Positions 23,243-33,996 of a stretch of DNA of 64,000 nt are shown here, in pieces (within the stretch, counting starts at the first letter, position 1; each line of letters begins with the position of its first letter). The notes under the pieces are model-generated. The model worked only from the letters and a program-made list of their open reading frames with translations. It had not been told where the DNA came from and searched no databases. The stretch is from the NCBI GenBank assembly GCA_027422505.1, contig JAPQWV010000005.1, positions 10,545,501-10,609,500 of the forward strand, read 5' to 3'. Origin of the DNA: Craterostigma plantagineum. Its lineage: Eukaryota; Streptophyta; Magnoliopsida; Lamiales; Linderniaceae. The translations under genes were made by a program, and so were the position numbers.

Positions 23243-24955
23243 GTGTCGGATGACACCGTGGAGCAGTCCGAGACGCAACCTGACTTGCACAGGTCGGGTA
23301 GAGTATCTCGCCATCCTGAGAGATACGGAATGGTCCACATCGAGCACGAGGTTGCTGCGATGGAAAGGCACGTCGGAGACGATCCCACTACCTATGACCA
23401 GGCAATCAGGGATAAAGATTCGGAGAAATGGCTTATAGCTATGCAATCCGAAATGGATTCTATGCACGAAAACCAAGTCTGGACTCTAGTAGACCTCTCA
23501 GATGGTTTTAGACCCATTGGGTGTAAATGGATCTACAAGAGAAAGATAGGATCTGACGGATTGGTTGATACATACAAAGCTAGGCTTGTGGCGAAATGGT
23601 ACAGTCAAAAAGAGGGCATTGACTATGAGGAGACCTTTTCGCCTGTTGCTATGATGAAGTCCATTCGAACATTGCTTGCGATAGCTGTGCACTATGACTA
23701 TGAGATCTGGCAGATGGATGTGAAAACTGCGTTCCTAAATGGATACCTCAAGGAGGAAATATATATGGAGCAGCCCAAGGGTTTTTCATCGCAAGGAGAT
23801 GCTCATAAGGTGTGCAAACTGAACAAGTCCATTTATGGAGTGAAACAAGCCTCTAGAAGCTGGAATCTTTGGTTCGATGAAGTGGTCAAGGGCCATGGAT
23901 TCTTAAAGAACGAAAACGAACCTTGCGTCTACAAGAAAAACAGTGGGAGCAAAATATCTTTCCTCGTATTGTACGTGGGCGACATCCTTTTGATAGGAAA
24001 TGATATTGGAATGCTCTCGATGGTGAAAGCGTGGCTTTCGACCGAATTCCACATGAAAGACTTGGGAGAAGCTACCTACATCTTGAGGATTCGCCTTTAT
24101 AGAGATCGAGCGAATCGTATGTTAGGACTCTCCCAGGCCCTTTACATAGAGAAGGTCCTGAAGCGATATAATATGGACAACTCTAAGAAAGGGTTCCTGC
24201 CTATGCGGCATGGGATTCACCTTTCCAAGGCTATGAGCCCTCAAAGTGAGTTGGAGTGGAAAGAGATGAATGAAATCCCCTATGCATCCGTAGTAGGTAG
24301 CTTGATGTACGCGATGCTTTGCATGCGACCTGACTTGGCTTACGCTGTGAGCGTAGTCAGTCGGTTTCAGGCTGACCCTAGTAAGGAACATTGGATAGCA
24401 GTCAAGACTATCCTCAAGTACCTCAGACGGACTAAGGATATGATGCTGGTCTACGGTAATGGAGAATTGGAAGTGGAAGGGTATACGGATTCGGATTTCC
24501 AGTCTGACGTTGACAACCGAAAATCCACTTCAGGATTCGTCTTTACGCTCAACGGTGGAGCGGTGACTTGGAAAAGTTCCAAACAGAGCACTACTGCAGA
24601 TTCCACCTGCGAAGCAGAGTATATAGCGGCCTCAGAGGCAACGAAGGAAGGTGTTTGGATGAGAAAGTTCTTGGAAGAACTTGGTGTCGTTCCTGTAGCA
24701 GATAGGCCATTGCCATTGTGGTGTGGCAATACTGGCGCTATTGCTCAGGCAAAAGAACCGAGGTCTCACAGCAGGTCTAAACATATAGAAAGAAAGTACC
24801 ACGTGTTACGTGGATTCGTTGAGAATGGCTACGTAGCCGTGTAGATTGCGACCGTGGAAAACGTGGCCGACCCGTTCACCAAGCCTCTATCACAGGCAGT
24901 GCTGGCTAAACATCTCGAAAAGATGGGTATTAGATACTGCAGCGCATGGCATTGA
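23243..24955 (+). pseudogene. Element C reverse transcriptase and RNase H
   Basis: RT starts around GCKWIYKRKIGSDGLVDTYK and contains [19 protein letters not shown] and YGVKQASRSWN. The catalytic box reads LYVGDILLIGND instead of the usual YVDD, so the second catalytic Asp is replaced by Gly; polymerase activity should be lost. A Gly to Trp change is visible in RLVAKWYSQKEG. RNase H has GYTDSDFQSDVDNRKSTSG and AEYIAASEATKEGVWMRKF. A TAG at 24842-24844 truncates it, after which the same frame runs on to TGA at 24953-24955 through VENVADPFTKPLSQ. Confidence 0.9.
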
Positions 24956-24959
24956 GTGC

Positions 24960-24970
24960 AAGTGGGAGAT
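24960..24970 (+). other. Polypurine tract of element C
   Basis: AAGTGGGAGAT lies directly before LTR C1. Confidence 0.7.
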
Positions 24971-26896
24971 TGTTAGGAATATGCCCTCGAATGCTATACA
25001 AGGATTAGATTGTATAGCGCATTAGCTTATTTATCATTCGACATTTTATGTAATAAGATATTTTTTGTGTGTTTATTGAAAGGCGTTGTTCGTTTATTGG
25101 ATATAAGAGTACTTTACTAAGCATCCGGTAAAGCAATAAATGAACAAATCCAAATGTGTCGAGTTGAGTCACTGTTCTCGATGAGTACGAGAGAGGAAGG
25201 CACCAGTGGACTCCTAACATCGAGCATTAAAAGTCCGTAAGCCTTAGGCTCCAGTTGGGTGCTGGATAACCGATTACAGCTTATTTGTCGATGACCAATC
25301 GAGTGCCGATACCCCCTTGGAAGCGGAGGTCATGACTTGTGATGCGAGTCGAATCAAGGGATTAAATCGTTTCATGGACACTGACTCACGGGTCGTACGG
25401 TCGAACATGGCTTATTACTCAAGGAGTGTCAATGACCGACGACAACACTATAGTAGTCTACGTGAACCTTAGACCGAAAGGGGCTTTGGCGGAGTTGACT
25501 TCGAAGTCTCGACTGTCACTAGATCCCCTCGACCCGATTTGCTGTTGCATGGGTCAGCAGGCCAGATGCGGTCTTGATGACGATTTGTGATTGCCGGGCT
25601 TAGATCGCCGAGTACGGATTCACAGTCTTGCAACTAATCGAGATAAGTGTCCTATGAGGACGGCAACGGGAAATTACGAAATCCTTGGCCAAGGTATTGA
25701 AATAACTCATGTTAGACATGGAGGGTAGTTTGGTAATTTGCCTCGTCCCCGTTCTATCATAGAATCGAGTATAGTGAGTTTGACATAGACCATGGCTCTC
25801 ACTCGATTGGGACACAGCTGAAGGGATTATACGTAGTACTATAATCTATAGTAAGGTTCTCGAATAAAGACTGGGTCGAAATTCGCACTCGAATCGGGTT
25901 ACGGTCCGGTACTGCGGGATTGGCTAGGTAACTGCCGGACTCTTGGATTCCTCCCTTGCCAATTGAGTCGAACCTAGAGAGTCCGGCGTAAAAAGGATCA
26001 TCAAGGTGTACTGATAAGGAGAGAAGGTGTTTTGGGCCTTAACGGGCCTTGGGCCGTTGGGCCGCGCCTTAGTGGGCCTCGGGCCGTTTAATGGACCGAA
26101 GTCGGACTTCGTATGAAACTAACTTTGAGACTTGGGCTTGGCCAAGTGCTTAAAAGGCTTGAGGGTAAAATTGGAATTGGACCCTAAGCTAATTTTCGAA
26201 TTATGCCTTGGGAATTAATTTCGAAAATTAAATATAAATATAGAAATAATATATTTGGAATATTATTTATTTTAAGATGAAAATTTCGAAATTAATCTTG
26301 GATTAAGTTTCGAATTTTATACCATATTTACATATACTTATTTTGACTTAGTATTTAAGTTAGTTGTCTAATTATGGTAAGTATCCTTATATGAATTTTG
26401 AATTAAATAAGGGAGAGAAAGATATGGCAAAATCTCTCCACTTAAGGAGCAAAATCGAAAACCATATCTTTGAGATATCCTAGGGATTTCCAAATATATC
26501 ATAGTATAAATAGGGCAGCCCTATTTCATAATTTGGAGTGAAAAATTTCGTCCATAACAAAGACACAAAACACACACCGAAAAAAAAACACTTTTCTCCC
26601 ACGCGACGGCTCGGTTCTCTCTAGCCATCTTTAGAGAACTGATTCCGTGGTACACTTCGAGGTCGGCATGACGATCTAGTGCCATCCACCACCATCGACG
26701 AAGTCTTGAAGAAAAGGACGAGGAGCTGCCACTCGCTTCAACTGGTAATTCTCTACGGGTTTGACCCGCCCTATTACATGTCTATATGTTACTATTTTGA
26801 TCCGAGCAACGAGGGCAATAAGGGAACCCGGAAAATTTTTGTTCCGCACCGTACCCGGGGACGTGGCGTCTCCGGGAGACACCGGGTAACCCAACA
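24971..26896 (+). mobile_element. LTR C1: 3' LTR of element C (1926 bp)
   Basis: Termini are TGTTAGGAAT and GTAACCCAACA. Its end matches, in reverse orientation, the LTR beginning at 63118. By eye the aligned parts agree closely, with several substitutions and small indels (roughly 95 percent, not computed). Flanking bases are GCCAC (26897-26901); the partner flank lies beyond 64000. Confidence 0.92.
26505..26512 (+). promoter_or_regulatory. TATA box in LTR C1
   Basis: TATAAATA in the context AGTATAAATAGGGCAG, close to the 3' end of the LTR. The opposite copy is at 63502-63509. Confidence 0.65.
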
Positions 26897-27292
26897 GCCA
26901 CTTCCCCACCACAACCACCAATGCTTTCTCCTCCCAGTCATTCTTTAATCAACAACCTATAATTTCTCAATTGCCGAGTAATCCTCCCTTCCCGCCGATC
27001 CCCAACCTCATCCACCATCACCCATACAACAAACCTAAATATTCGCCCGTGCCGCCTCGACCACCCATACAATCGGCCCCCTCCACCGCCACCAACCAAA
27101 TTGCTAGCGGATAATTTGCGGGTGCAGGCTCGACCACCCAGTAATTTGCCCGTGCAGCCTCGACCACATATTAATTTTCCTCCATCTCCGCCACCACCAA
27201 CCACAATGCCGCCTAAAAATTTTCCACTGCTGCCCCGACCGCTCATTAAAGCGCCTCCCACGGTGGTGTTGATATTTGCTCGACTTGGATCG
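26897..27292 (+). pseudogene. Proline-rich gene remnant
   Basis: Two frames carry consecutive proline-rich coding-like sequence: first FFNQQPIISQLPSNPPFPPI and YSPVPPRPPIQ, then, after a one-base shift near 27080, VQARPPSNLPVQPRPHINFP and FPLLPRPLIKAP. The DNA shows four degenerate repeats of a CTCGACCAC-type unit (27053, 27128, 27158, 27233), encoding PRP-type motifs. The second frame stays open up to the hAT MITE, and if the MITE is removed it continues for about a dozen codons beyond 27774. I cannot name the protein (cell-wall proline-rich or formin-like N-terminus are possibilities). The glycine-rich frame on the opposite strand is its shadow. Confidence 0.4.
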
Positions 27293-27300
27293 GTCACTGA

Positions 27301-27765
27301 TAGAGCTGAAATTTTGGCACAAGCCCATGGGCCGGCACGACCCGGCCTGGAGCCCAAGTTTTATGAGCCCAAAACATGACCGGGCTGTTGAGCCCGGCTC
27401 GTCAGGCCCGCTGGGCTGATGGGCTACGGGCCGAAAAGCCTAATTGGGCCCGCCATTTTATTAGTTTTTCTTTTATCTTTCTATATATAATAATTATGAA
27501 ATTCAATTTTCTAAGCATAATATTTTTTGATGTATTAATGAGATAAAATTTTTGAATAACTGTATATTTGTAATATTGTGTATAATAATTTATAATAAAT
27601 AAATCAAAGATTTTGAAATTAATAAATTACCAAAAAAAATTAAAATATTGGTCCATGGGCCCGACGGGCTGGCCCGGCCCATGACGTTATGGGTTTGGGC
27701 CTAAGAGTATAAGGCCCATATTCTTTAGGGCCAGTCAGGCCGGCCCACCCAAACTTTCAGCTCTA
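27301..27765. mobile_element. hAT-type MITE (465 bp)
   Basis: Terminal inverted repeats TAGAGCTGAAATTTTGG at the left and the complement of TAGAGCTGAAAGTTTGG at the right differ at one position. They are flanked by an 8-bp duplication, GTCACTGA (27293-27300) and GTCACCGA (27766-27773), with one mismatch. TAG-starting repeats and 8-bp duplications are the hAT hallmark. The interior is non-coding, with repeated GGGCC/GCCCG stretches near the ends and an AT-rich centre. Confidence 0.88.
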
Positions 27766-27773
27766 GTCACCGA

Positions 27774-28736
27774 GCCTCTAACGAATTCAGCAACAAATCG
27801 ACTCTCTTAGCCGGGGTAAGGAATAGATGGGACGATTTTGCTCGTGTGCATGGGTATATTTGCTTGTCTTAAGAAATTTCAAAATGGTTTAGAATTAAAA
27901 GGACATTAGTCTTTTGAGCAATGGAACTACTGTGAGTTAGAGGTTGTTATGGTTGCTTATTACACTTGTTTTTCTATTGATTCCAGTATACATCATATTG
28001 GTCTGCGTATGCAATTGTGATAAGATCAGTGAAATTGAGTGAATTGCGATGAAATGAAGGAAAGAAGACGAGTCTCAGTTGTAATCCTTTTTAATAAAAT
28101 CAGGGATACAATTGTAAATTGACAAAGCTGACATAATATGACATCTATTCTATTTTATAAAGGCTATGCGGCTGATAAAAACCGTCCATTTCTATCTAAT
28201 TTGGTCTGTCAATTTTAAGAATCAACTAATCATATTTTATCTACAATTAATAATTGATAAAATAAAAACCCACTTTCAATAAAAACTGCACATGACTTTT
28301 TATTGAGAACAGTTCAACATTTGATTGAAATCCAACGCTTCACCAATTTGGGTTGGAATTCTTACGAGGTTTGTTGTGGCTCTTCCTTTCCTTTTTGTTA
28401 TTAATACTAACAATTTTTATCTTCATGCATGTTGATTTTAAATCGTGACTACTTAATTTCTTCCCTTCGTTCAAGATATGTTGTCTTTAGTCTTTTGGAG
28501 TTATTAACTGAACATATTTTCAATTATCTAAATGTTGGTAGTCAATATTGATGAATGGCCTTTACTGTATTACGAAGACAATTAACAGTGTGGATAAAGG
28601 TGTAAGCTTCTCCGTGATGAAACGAGCGATATCAATTATTGTTCAGATAAGGAATCACTCGCTTGACATTCGGTTGTCGCAGGTTAATTTTCTCGTCATC
28701 CATTCGATGGTATATGTTATTTTGAAGTATTATAAA
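27774..28736. other. Intergenic-type sequence, no gene recognised
   Basis: AT-rich, without long reading frames. It contains a Helitron-like 5' start candidate at about 28143 (TCTATTCTATTTTATAAAGG after an A). A short frame at 28548-28742 shows no recognisable motif. Confidence 0.4.
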
Positions 28737-28767
28737 TACTAGGTTTAGACCCGTGCCATGCACGGGT
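28737..28767 (-). repeat. Helitron-like 3' terminus (hairpin plus CTAG)
   Basis: ACCCGTGC-CAT-GCACGGGT is a perfect 8-bp stem with a 3-base loop at 28749-28767. On the minus strand it is followed by CTAAAC and then CTAG with T as the next base, the arrangement of a Helitron 3' end. A weaker relative of the hairpin occurs at about 29116-29135. The partner 5' end is not established. Confidence 0.4.
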
Positions 28768-29420
28768 TGTTTATTGATGACGTGTCAAAGAAAAGGAAGA
28801 CATCGTATTTGATTGTATATGTGTATATATATGAATCAAATGTTTGTCCTTTTCTTACCTCCATCGGTGTTTGGTACTTGGAAGTAAAAGTACAGTCAAA
28901 GTCAAAGCGAGAAGAGCCATGAAGCTTTTTGAAAAAATGGCACCATGTAATTCAACTCACACATGGGGCTAAAATGGTCATTATTTTTACAACTTTTTAA
29001 TGCTACATAAACCATCATATGATGACGATGATGTGTCGTATAGCTATTGGCTATAGGAGATGTCTATTCGTAAATAAACCCTTGCATGTGCTTAAGTAAT
29101 ACCAATTTAGGCTTTGCACCCATGCGATGCACGGGGTTATTTTTTTCCCAATGTAAATATAATGTTTTGTATTTTATTTTGCTTTTGCTGGCATAAATTA
29201 GGTATGTTGTTTAATATCGAATTATTGCCATATTATCCGTGTATTATAATTTAAAAGAATCATAAAATACCCAATATACAGTATACAGTCATACAGTTAA
29301 ATAAGAATTCGGGCTCTAGCTTGCAAAGGACGCGTCCATGTATTAGATACGCTGGTACCTAATATACTCTTTATAGAATAGGCCATACATACGAAGATAC
29401 CAATACTGTGCAACCTTATT
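28768..29420. other. Intergenic-type sequence, no gene recognised
   Basis: AT-rich. It holds the degenerate hairpin near 29116 and the first copy of a 17-bp direct repeat (GAATTCGGGCTCTAGCT, 29305-29321; second copy 29503-29519). Nothing else is supported. Confidence 0.4.
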
Positions 29421-30361
29421 GGTTGGTGGGTCTTCCGTTGTTCATGACAGTAGAGATTACATCCACGTTTCCTCGCACAGGTGGAAAGTAGCCAGGGTCC
29501 ACGAATTCGGGCTCTAGCTCGTTTAGGAATTGATTCGTTTTTGAGTTAGGTTCGTTGACTCCGTCTACTTCTCAGCCTGTGCAGGGAAACTGTGTCATAA
29601 AAGACTCATAAGCTGAAAACTCCTCCGTTGGTGGTGAAGACTGTTTTCAGGCGATATGCAGTAGAAAGCTTGAAGTTTGCAAAGGATGCCTAAAAATAGA
29701 AAACGCATAAGTGACTTTACCCAATTGACAAACGCGGTTCATCGCAATACTGAAATGGTGCACATAAGGGGAAGAATTAAGCTACGCATTTCATCGAATA
29801 TATGGAATGCATCAGAGAATTGCTTAAGCTTGGCCACAACAGTCGTTAGGAAAAGGGGTTGTCACTGCAGCCCAAATGAAGCACTTGCGATCAGGAAATT
29901 AACATCCGAAATCAGGGCAATGCAAACTAATTAACAGGAAGTGAAAAGTAGATGAAGGAATCAAGCATCATAAAATGGGACAATGTAAAGACCGTGTATC
30001 ACAAACCTCAGAAAGTAATCTGTTGAAACGGGCTTCTACTGACTTTGTTACTTTCTCATAACAATTATGAAAAATTGATTCAAAGTTAATTAGAACAAAA
30101 AAAATGAATAGGTACTCAAACATAAGGCGAATGGCCTGTGAATTTTTGGACTAGGTAAATACCTTTCATTTCGCCGAGGATCTGCAAAGACTCCATTGTA
30201 CCACTCCCCTCAGCCTCTGCGTCGCTCGTAGGGATTAGTTGCTTGTAAGCATTGGAGAGTTATTCTCTGTCAATTCGTGGGTCAGTCTCATCTCCGTTCT
30301 TTCTTGCGTGATCATACGAACGTGTTGCCCAAATTCAGTCTTACATACGAACCCAACTTCT
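29421..30361 (-). pseudogene. Broken host-gene fragment, 3' exons (unidentified)
   Basis: On the minus strand several exon-like pieces line up. At 30240-30361 are FVCKTEFGQHVRMITQERTE and RLTHELTENNSP, then (one-base shift) GTMESLQILGEMK ending at a GT donor near 30163. A possible exon near 30009-30062 reads KVTKSVEARFNRLLSE before another GT. At 29421-29690 a last exon reads SPPTEEFSAYESFMTQFPCT, a TGA, then FLNELEPEFVDPGYFPPVRG and VISTVMNNGRPTNQ with a stop. Two internal stops and a shift mark it as a pseudogene. I do not recognise the family. Its upstream side is cut exactly where Sirevirus D begins. Confidence 0.4.
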
Positions 30362-30838
30362 GTGCATGATAACCTCTCACAATACTCCCAATATGCCAAA
30401 GAAATCAAGAACGAAGGAAAAACAAATGTCGACATGGAACCAATTGCACTTGTGACCTCTAAGTCTAGCAACAGAAGCTCGAGAACTTCTAAAGGAAAGC
30501 AGGCTGTACAATCTGACACTTCTGACAACGCCGAATCTGACCAAGAATCTGAGGACGAACTCGAATCAATCAGAAAGAAACTGGCTATGATCTCAGAGAC
30601 GGTCAATAAGATAAGCGCCAAGAAATCGTCGTCCTCCTTCAACAAGCAACGAACCTCGGGCGGGAAACAGAAGTTCGTTGCCCCTGAAGAGTCTGAAACT
30701 AAGAAATCTGAAGTACTAAAGAAGTGCTTCAACTGTGGCAAACCGGGTTACTTTGCTTCTGAATGCTTCAGACCTAAGAAGAAAAACACTGAATACTACA
30801 AGAAAAAATTTCAGCTCTCACAACGAAAGGAGGCATGA
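30362..30838 (+). pseudogene. Sirevirus D Gag, C-terminal part
   Basis: This corresponds to the end of the gag domain and nucleocapsid. An acidic/serine-rich stretch (DNAESDQESEDELESIRKKL) is followed by a zinc knuckle reading CFNCGKPGYFASEC. The His expected in C-X2-C-X4-H-X4-C is replaced by Tyr, so metal binding is doubtful. A TGA at 30836-30838 ends the frame where Sirevirus A reads on. The open frame extends upstream of 30362, but that part belongs to the adjoining gene fragment. Confidence 0.82.
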
Positions 30839-30839
30839 A

Positions 30840-32512
30840 TCGTCTTGGTTGCTGAGGAGGTTGCTGGAGGACACGTCCGACGAGGAGGAAGATGAAATGA
30901 CCTTCATGGCAAAAAGCAATGATGATGACTCCGACGAGGACGAACCAGCCATAGGGTCAGACAGGACGGATGTCTCTTCATCCGATCTGGAGGTATACAC
31001 CCCATCCTTAAATGATTTTATCACACTTGAACGTAGGATAGCCAAACTCTCCATGCATCGTAAAGATTACTCAGAACTCCAAAGCAATTTTTACAAAAAT
31101 TATGCCTTATTAAACAAACAACAGGAAGAGATAGCCATTCTTAATGAATCCTTGACCTTATCTGAAACTAAAGCAAAGACTTTAGAAGATCTTATAGAAA
31201 GCAGGGAAAAACAAATTAGTGATATGTGTAGAAGCTTGAAAGACAGCGAAGAAGAACGAGTAAATGTATTATCTCAATACGAACTAATCACCAACGAACG
31301 TGTTCGTCTATACAAGAAAGTCATGGAGTTAGAGGACATTATCACCAAAAGAGGTCAATCTGAACGAACACTGTTTCTTAATCAAGTTAAAGATGTAGAC
31401 TTCTATGATCCCCGCGAAGGATTAGGATTTCAACTCACAACTAATCCGAAAAAGGAGAAGGTACTTCCTCTGTACCATATTAAACGATTCGGGTTAAGCA
31501 TTGAAAAACTAATGCCCTTCGTAGGATCAAGTGAGGTGACTGAATATGACGAACAGAAACAGAGGAATAAGGAATGGGCCCAAATCGTGTGTAACTATAC
31601 AGAGCTCAATGATAGCTATAAAACTAGAAAGATAACGCTGTCTGATGATTACATATCATCATTTGGACCTGAAATTCAGGAAGGCGCCGACGAACAGTCT
31701 AAACCTATTTATTCATTTATCTATACTCCAGAAATTATTCGCAAAATAGGTGATTTAACGGCCTCTCTAGAATCAGAAAGGAAAGCCCATGAAGAAGAGA
31801 AAACTATCCTGTTAAGCAAAATTTATACTCTTGAAAACTTTCCTAACGCTTACATACATACCACTTCACGTCATGTTCCCAAATCCTCGACGTTTAAATA
31901 CGAGGAAAGTACAAAGAAAACTTTCTTATCTCACACTAATTCTGTATCGTGTGTACCCACAGACAAAGGCGTGAGTTCCAAGGAAAAGAATAAGGTTCAA
32001 TCGGGCTTAGCAAAGAAGAAAACTGTTCCTGACAAGAAGAAGAAGCCAGCCTCGAATCTTGCTTCTCATGTTTTCAATTCCTTTACATTTCCAAAAGTGA
32101 CTTCTTGTAGTGTCACAGATCGTGTTACCTTATTTTGTGCTCATAAATTTAAAATCGTTATGTAAACAATGATGTACTCCCACATCCTCATAACGATCTG
32201 TTATGCAAAAAAGCTTCCATGTTAATCAGCTCTCGCTCTAACGATGCATCTCCCAAGATCAACAATCACACTCGCAAATCTAAGAGGGAGAAAAACACCA
32301 CTTCCCAAACCAAGCACAATAAGAAGTTAAATCCAAGACAAATTTGGATCCCAAAATCCCAACTACACCCTATAGACAGTGGTGGTTTCTGGGCTTTTAA
32401 GTCAGCTTTCCAGCAATCTAACGAAGAAACCAATATAACAACAAATACGTTGGAGTTCTCTCCTGTGACTAAGAAAGGACCTGTGCTTAAATGGGTCCCT
32501 AAGCTAACCTGA
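30840..32512 (+). pseudogene. Sirevirus D coiled-coil region between nucleocapsid and protease
   Basis: After a frameshift near 30850 the frame to 32165 has an acidic start (LLEDTSDEEEDEMTFMA), a long heptad-like coiled coil (about 31020-31370; KTLEDLIESREKQISDMCRS) and the conserved ITKRGQSERTLFLNQVKDVD segment. A second frame (32219-32512) carries PRQIWIPKSQLHP and KKGPVLKWVPKLT and ends in TGA at 32510-32512. The same segments occur in A (44870-47058) and B. This Gag extension is characteristic of Sireviruses. Its function is unknown; self-association through the coiled coil is plausible. Confidence 0.82.
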
Positions 32513-33034
32513 TTTATTTTGCAGGTCAGTCATTTGTGGTACTTAGATTCAGGTTGCTCCTCACACATGACTGGAAGTAAAGAGCTGTTGAGCAACTTTT
32601 CTGAGGGTTTTCAAGGAAAGTTCTACTTTGGAAACGGTCAATCTGCACCCATGCTAGGCACGGGGGATCTAATCCATACCAGACTCACCATCAAAGGAGT
32701 ATCATACGTTGAAGGACTGAGCTACAACTTATTTAGTATCGGACGCTTCTGTGACAAGGGCTACAAAGTGAATTTTGAAGCTAATAAATGTAGCGTTACT
32801 GACGACAATGGATGGGAACTACTCACGGGCCACAGAAAGACAAATCTCTACTCAATTGGTCTCACGACTGTCCGACCGACATGTCTAATCTCCCGTGCTT
32901 CACTCCATCAGAACGATCTCTGGAACCAGCGGCTCTCTCATCTCAATTTCAAAGACCTGAATAAATTGCGATCAGAAAACTTGGTCAAAGGACTTCCCCA
33001 GATATCACAAAGAGCATCTTTGCTATGCATGTGA
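32513..33034 (+). pseudogene. Sirevirus D protease and pre-integrase region
   Basis: The TGA is followed by TTTATTTTGCAG and then the protease, HLWYLDSGCSSHMTGSKELL (Asp-Ser-Gly active site), KGVSYVEGLSYNLFSIGRFC, and the start of the HHCC module (LWNQRLSHLNFKDLNKL). Frame is lost near 33000, inside the HHCC region, as the Cys pair (CYACEMGK) lies in another frame. Confidence 0.87.
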
Positions 33035-33996
33035 AATGGGAAAAATAAGGAAGGCATCTCATCGGACCAAACACAGCCTCAACTTCCAAACCTCTCGAAC
33101 TCATTCATATGGATCTATGTGGCCCTATGCGCACTCAGACCATCAATGGACGAAGATATGTGTTGGTTATTGTGGATGATTTCTCACGCTACACATGGAC
33201 CAAATTTCTCAGATCCAAGGACGAAACTCCAGGTCTAATCATTGAGTTTATCAAAACCGCACAAAACCTCTACCAACTAAGTGTCCAAATCATCAGAACT
33301 GACAATGGGATAGAATTTAAGAATAAAATGCTCAGTGACTTCTATGCATCATTTGGAATCACCTAACAGTTCGCAGCGGCAAAAACATCTCAACAAAACG
33401 GTGTAGTCGAGCGCAAGAACAGAACTTTAGTTGAAGCAACTCGTACACTACTTATTCACTCTGGACTTCCTCACTTCTTGTGGGCCGAAGCAATGAACAC
33501 AGCCTGCTTCACTCAAAATCGTGGCTCCCTTTACAAGAGGTTCAATAGGACTCCCTACGAGTTGATAAATCGCAGAGTGCCGGACGTTTCTTTCCTGAGA
33601 GTCTTTGGATGCAAGTGATACGTGGCAAACGATCGTGAAGACAGAGGCAAACTCGACCCAAAGGCATTTGAAGGGATACTGGTGGGGTACTCGACAACAT
33701 TAAAAGCCTATCGAGTATACCTCAAGGAGAAAAGATCTGTTATGGAAAGCATTAACGTAACGTTTGATGAAGTAGACCAAGTAGCTTCTGCACAAATCAG
33801 TCCAGAACCCGGAATTCTACGAGAGTTGACAAAGGATAACCAAGTATCTCCTCCGTGGGCGAACCTTTAAAATCTAATACCTTGAGCGACATGGAACTTA
33901 TGTAGCGCCTGGAAATAATGATTCAGTAGAGACTAGCAATGACAATTCCCCTCCTACGATGGAAAATCTTCACCTTGATGACAACAGTGAACTCCC
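33035..33996 (+). pseudogene. Sirevirus D integrase
   Basis: The catalytic residues are in HMDLCGPMRTQ, IIRTDNGIEFKNK and [16 protein letters not shown]. In-frame stops occur at 33364-33366 (TAA after FGIT) and at about 33616 (TGA after VFGCK). The remainder, YVANDREDRGKLDPKAFEG, is otherwise coherent. The frame ends at 33870, and coding similarity continues to the solo LTR insertion at 34002. Integrase function is lost. Confidence 0.87.

Larger units (their letters stand above)
21009..24970 (+). mobile_element. Interior of copia element C (Tnt1-like Ty1/copia)
   Basis: Domain order gag, PR, integrase, RT, RNase H identifies Ty1/copia. The first bases (TAAGA) are the target-site copy made by insertion of B. 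The C leader continues at 61332 in opposite orientation. No C-type LTR or primer site exists immediately upstream here; both are at 63105-64000. The lineage within copia (Tar, Ikeros or Angela relatives) is not settled. Confidence 0.88.

Noticed and set aside
26938..27357. 139-residue glycine-rich minus-strand frame
   Set aside because: It is the complement of the proline-rich repeats and runs into the MITE terminus. The sense strand explains it better.
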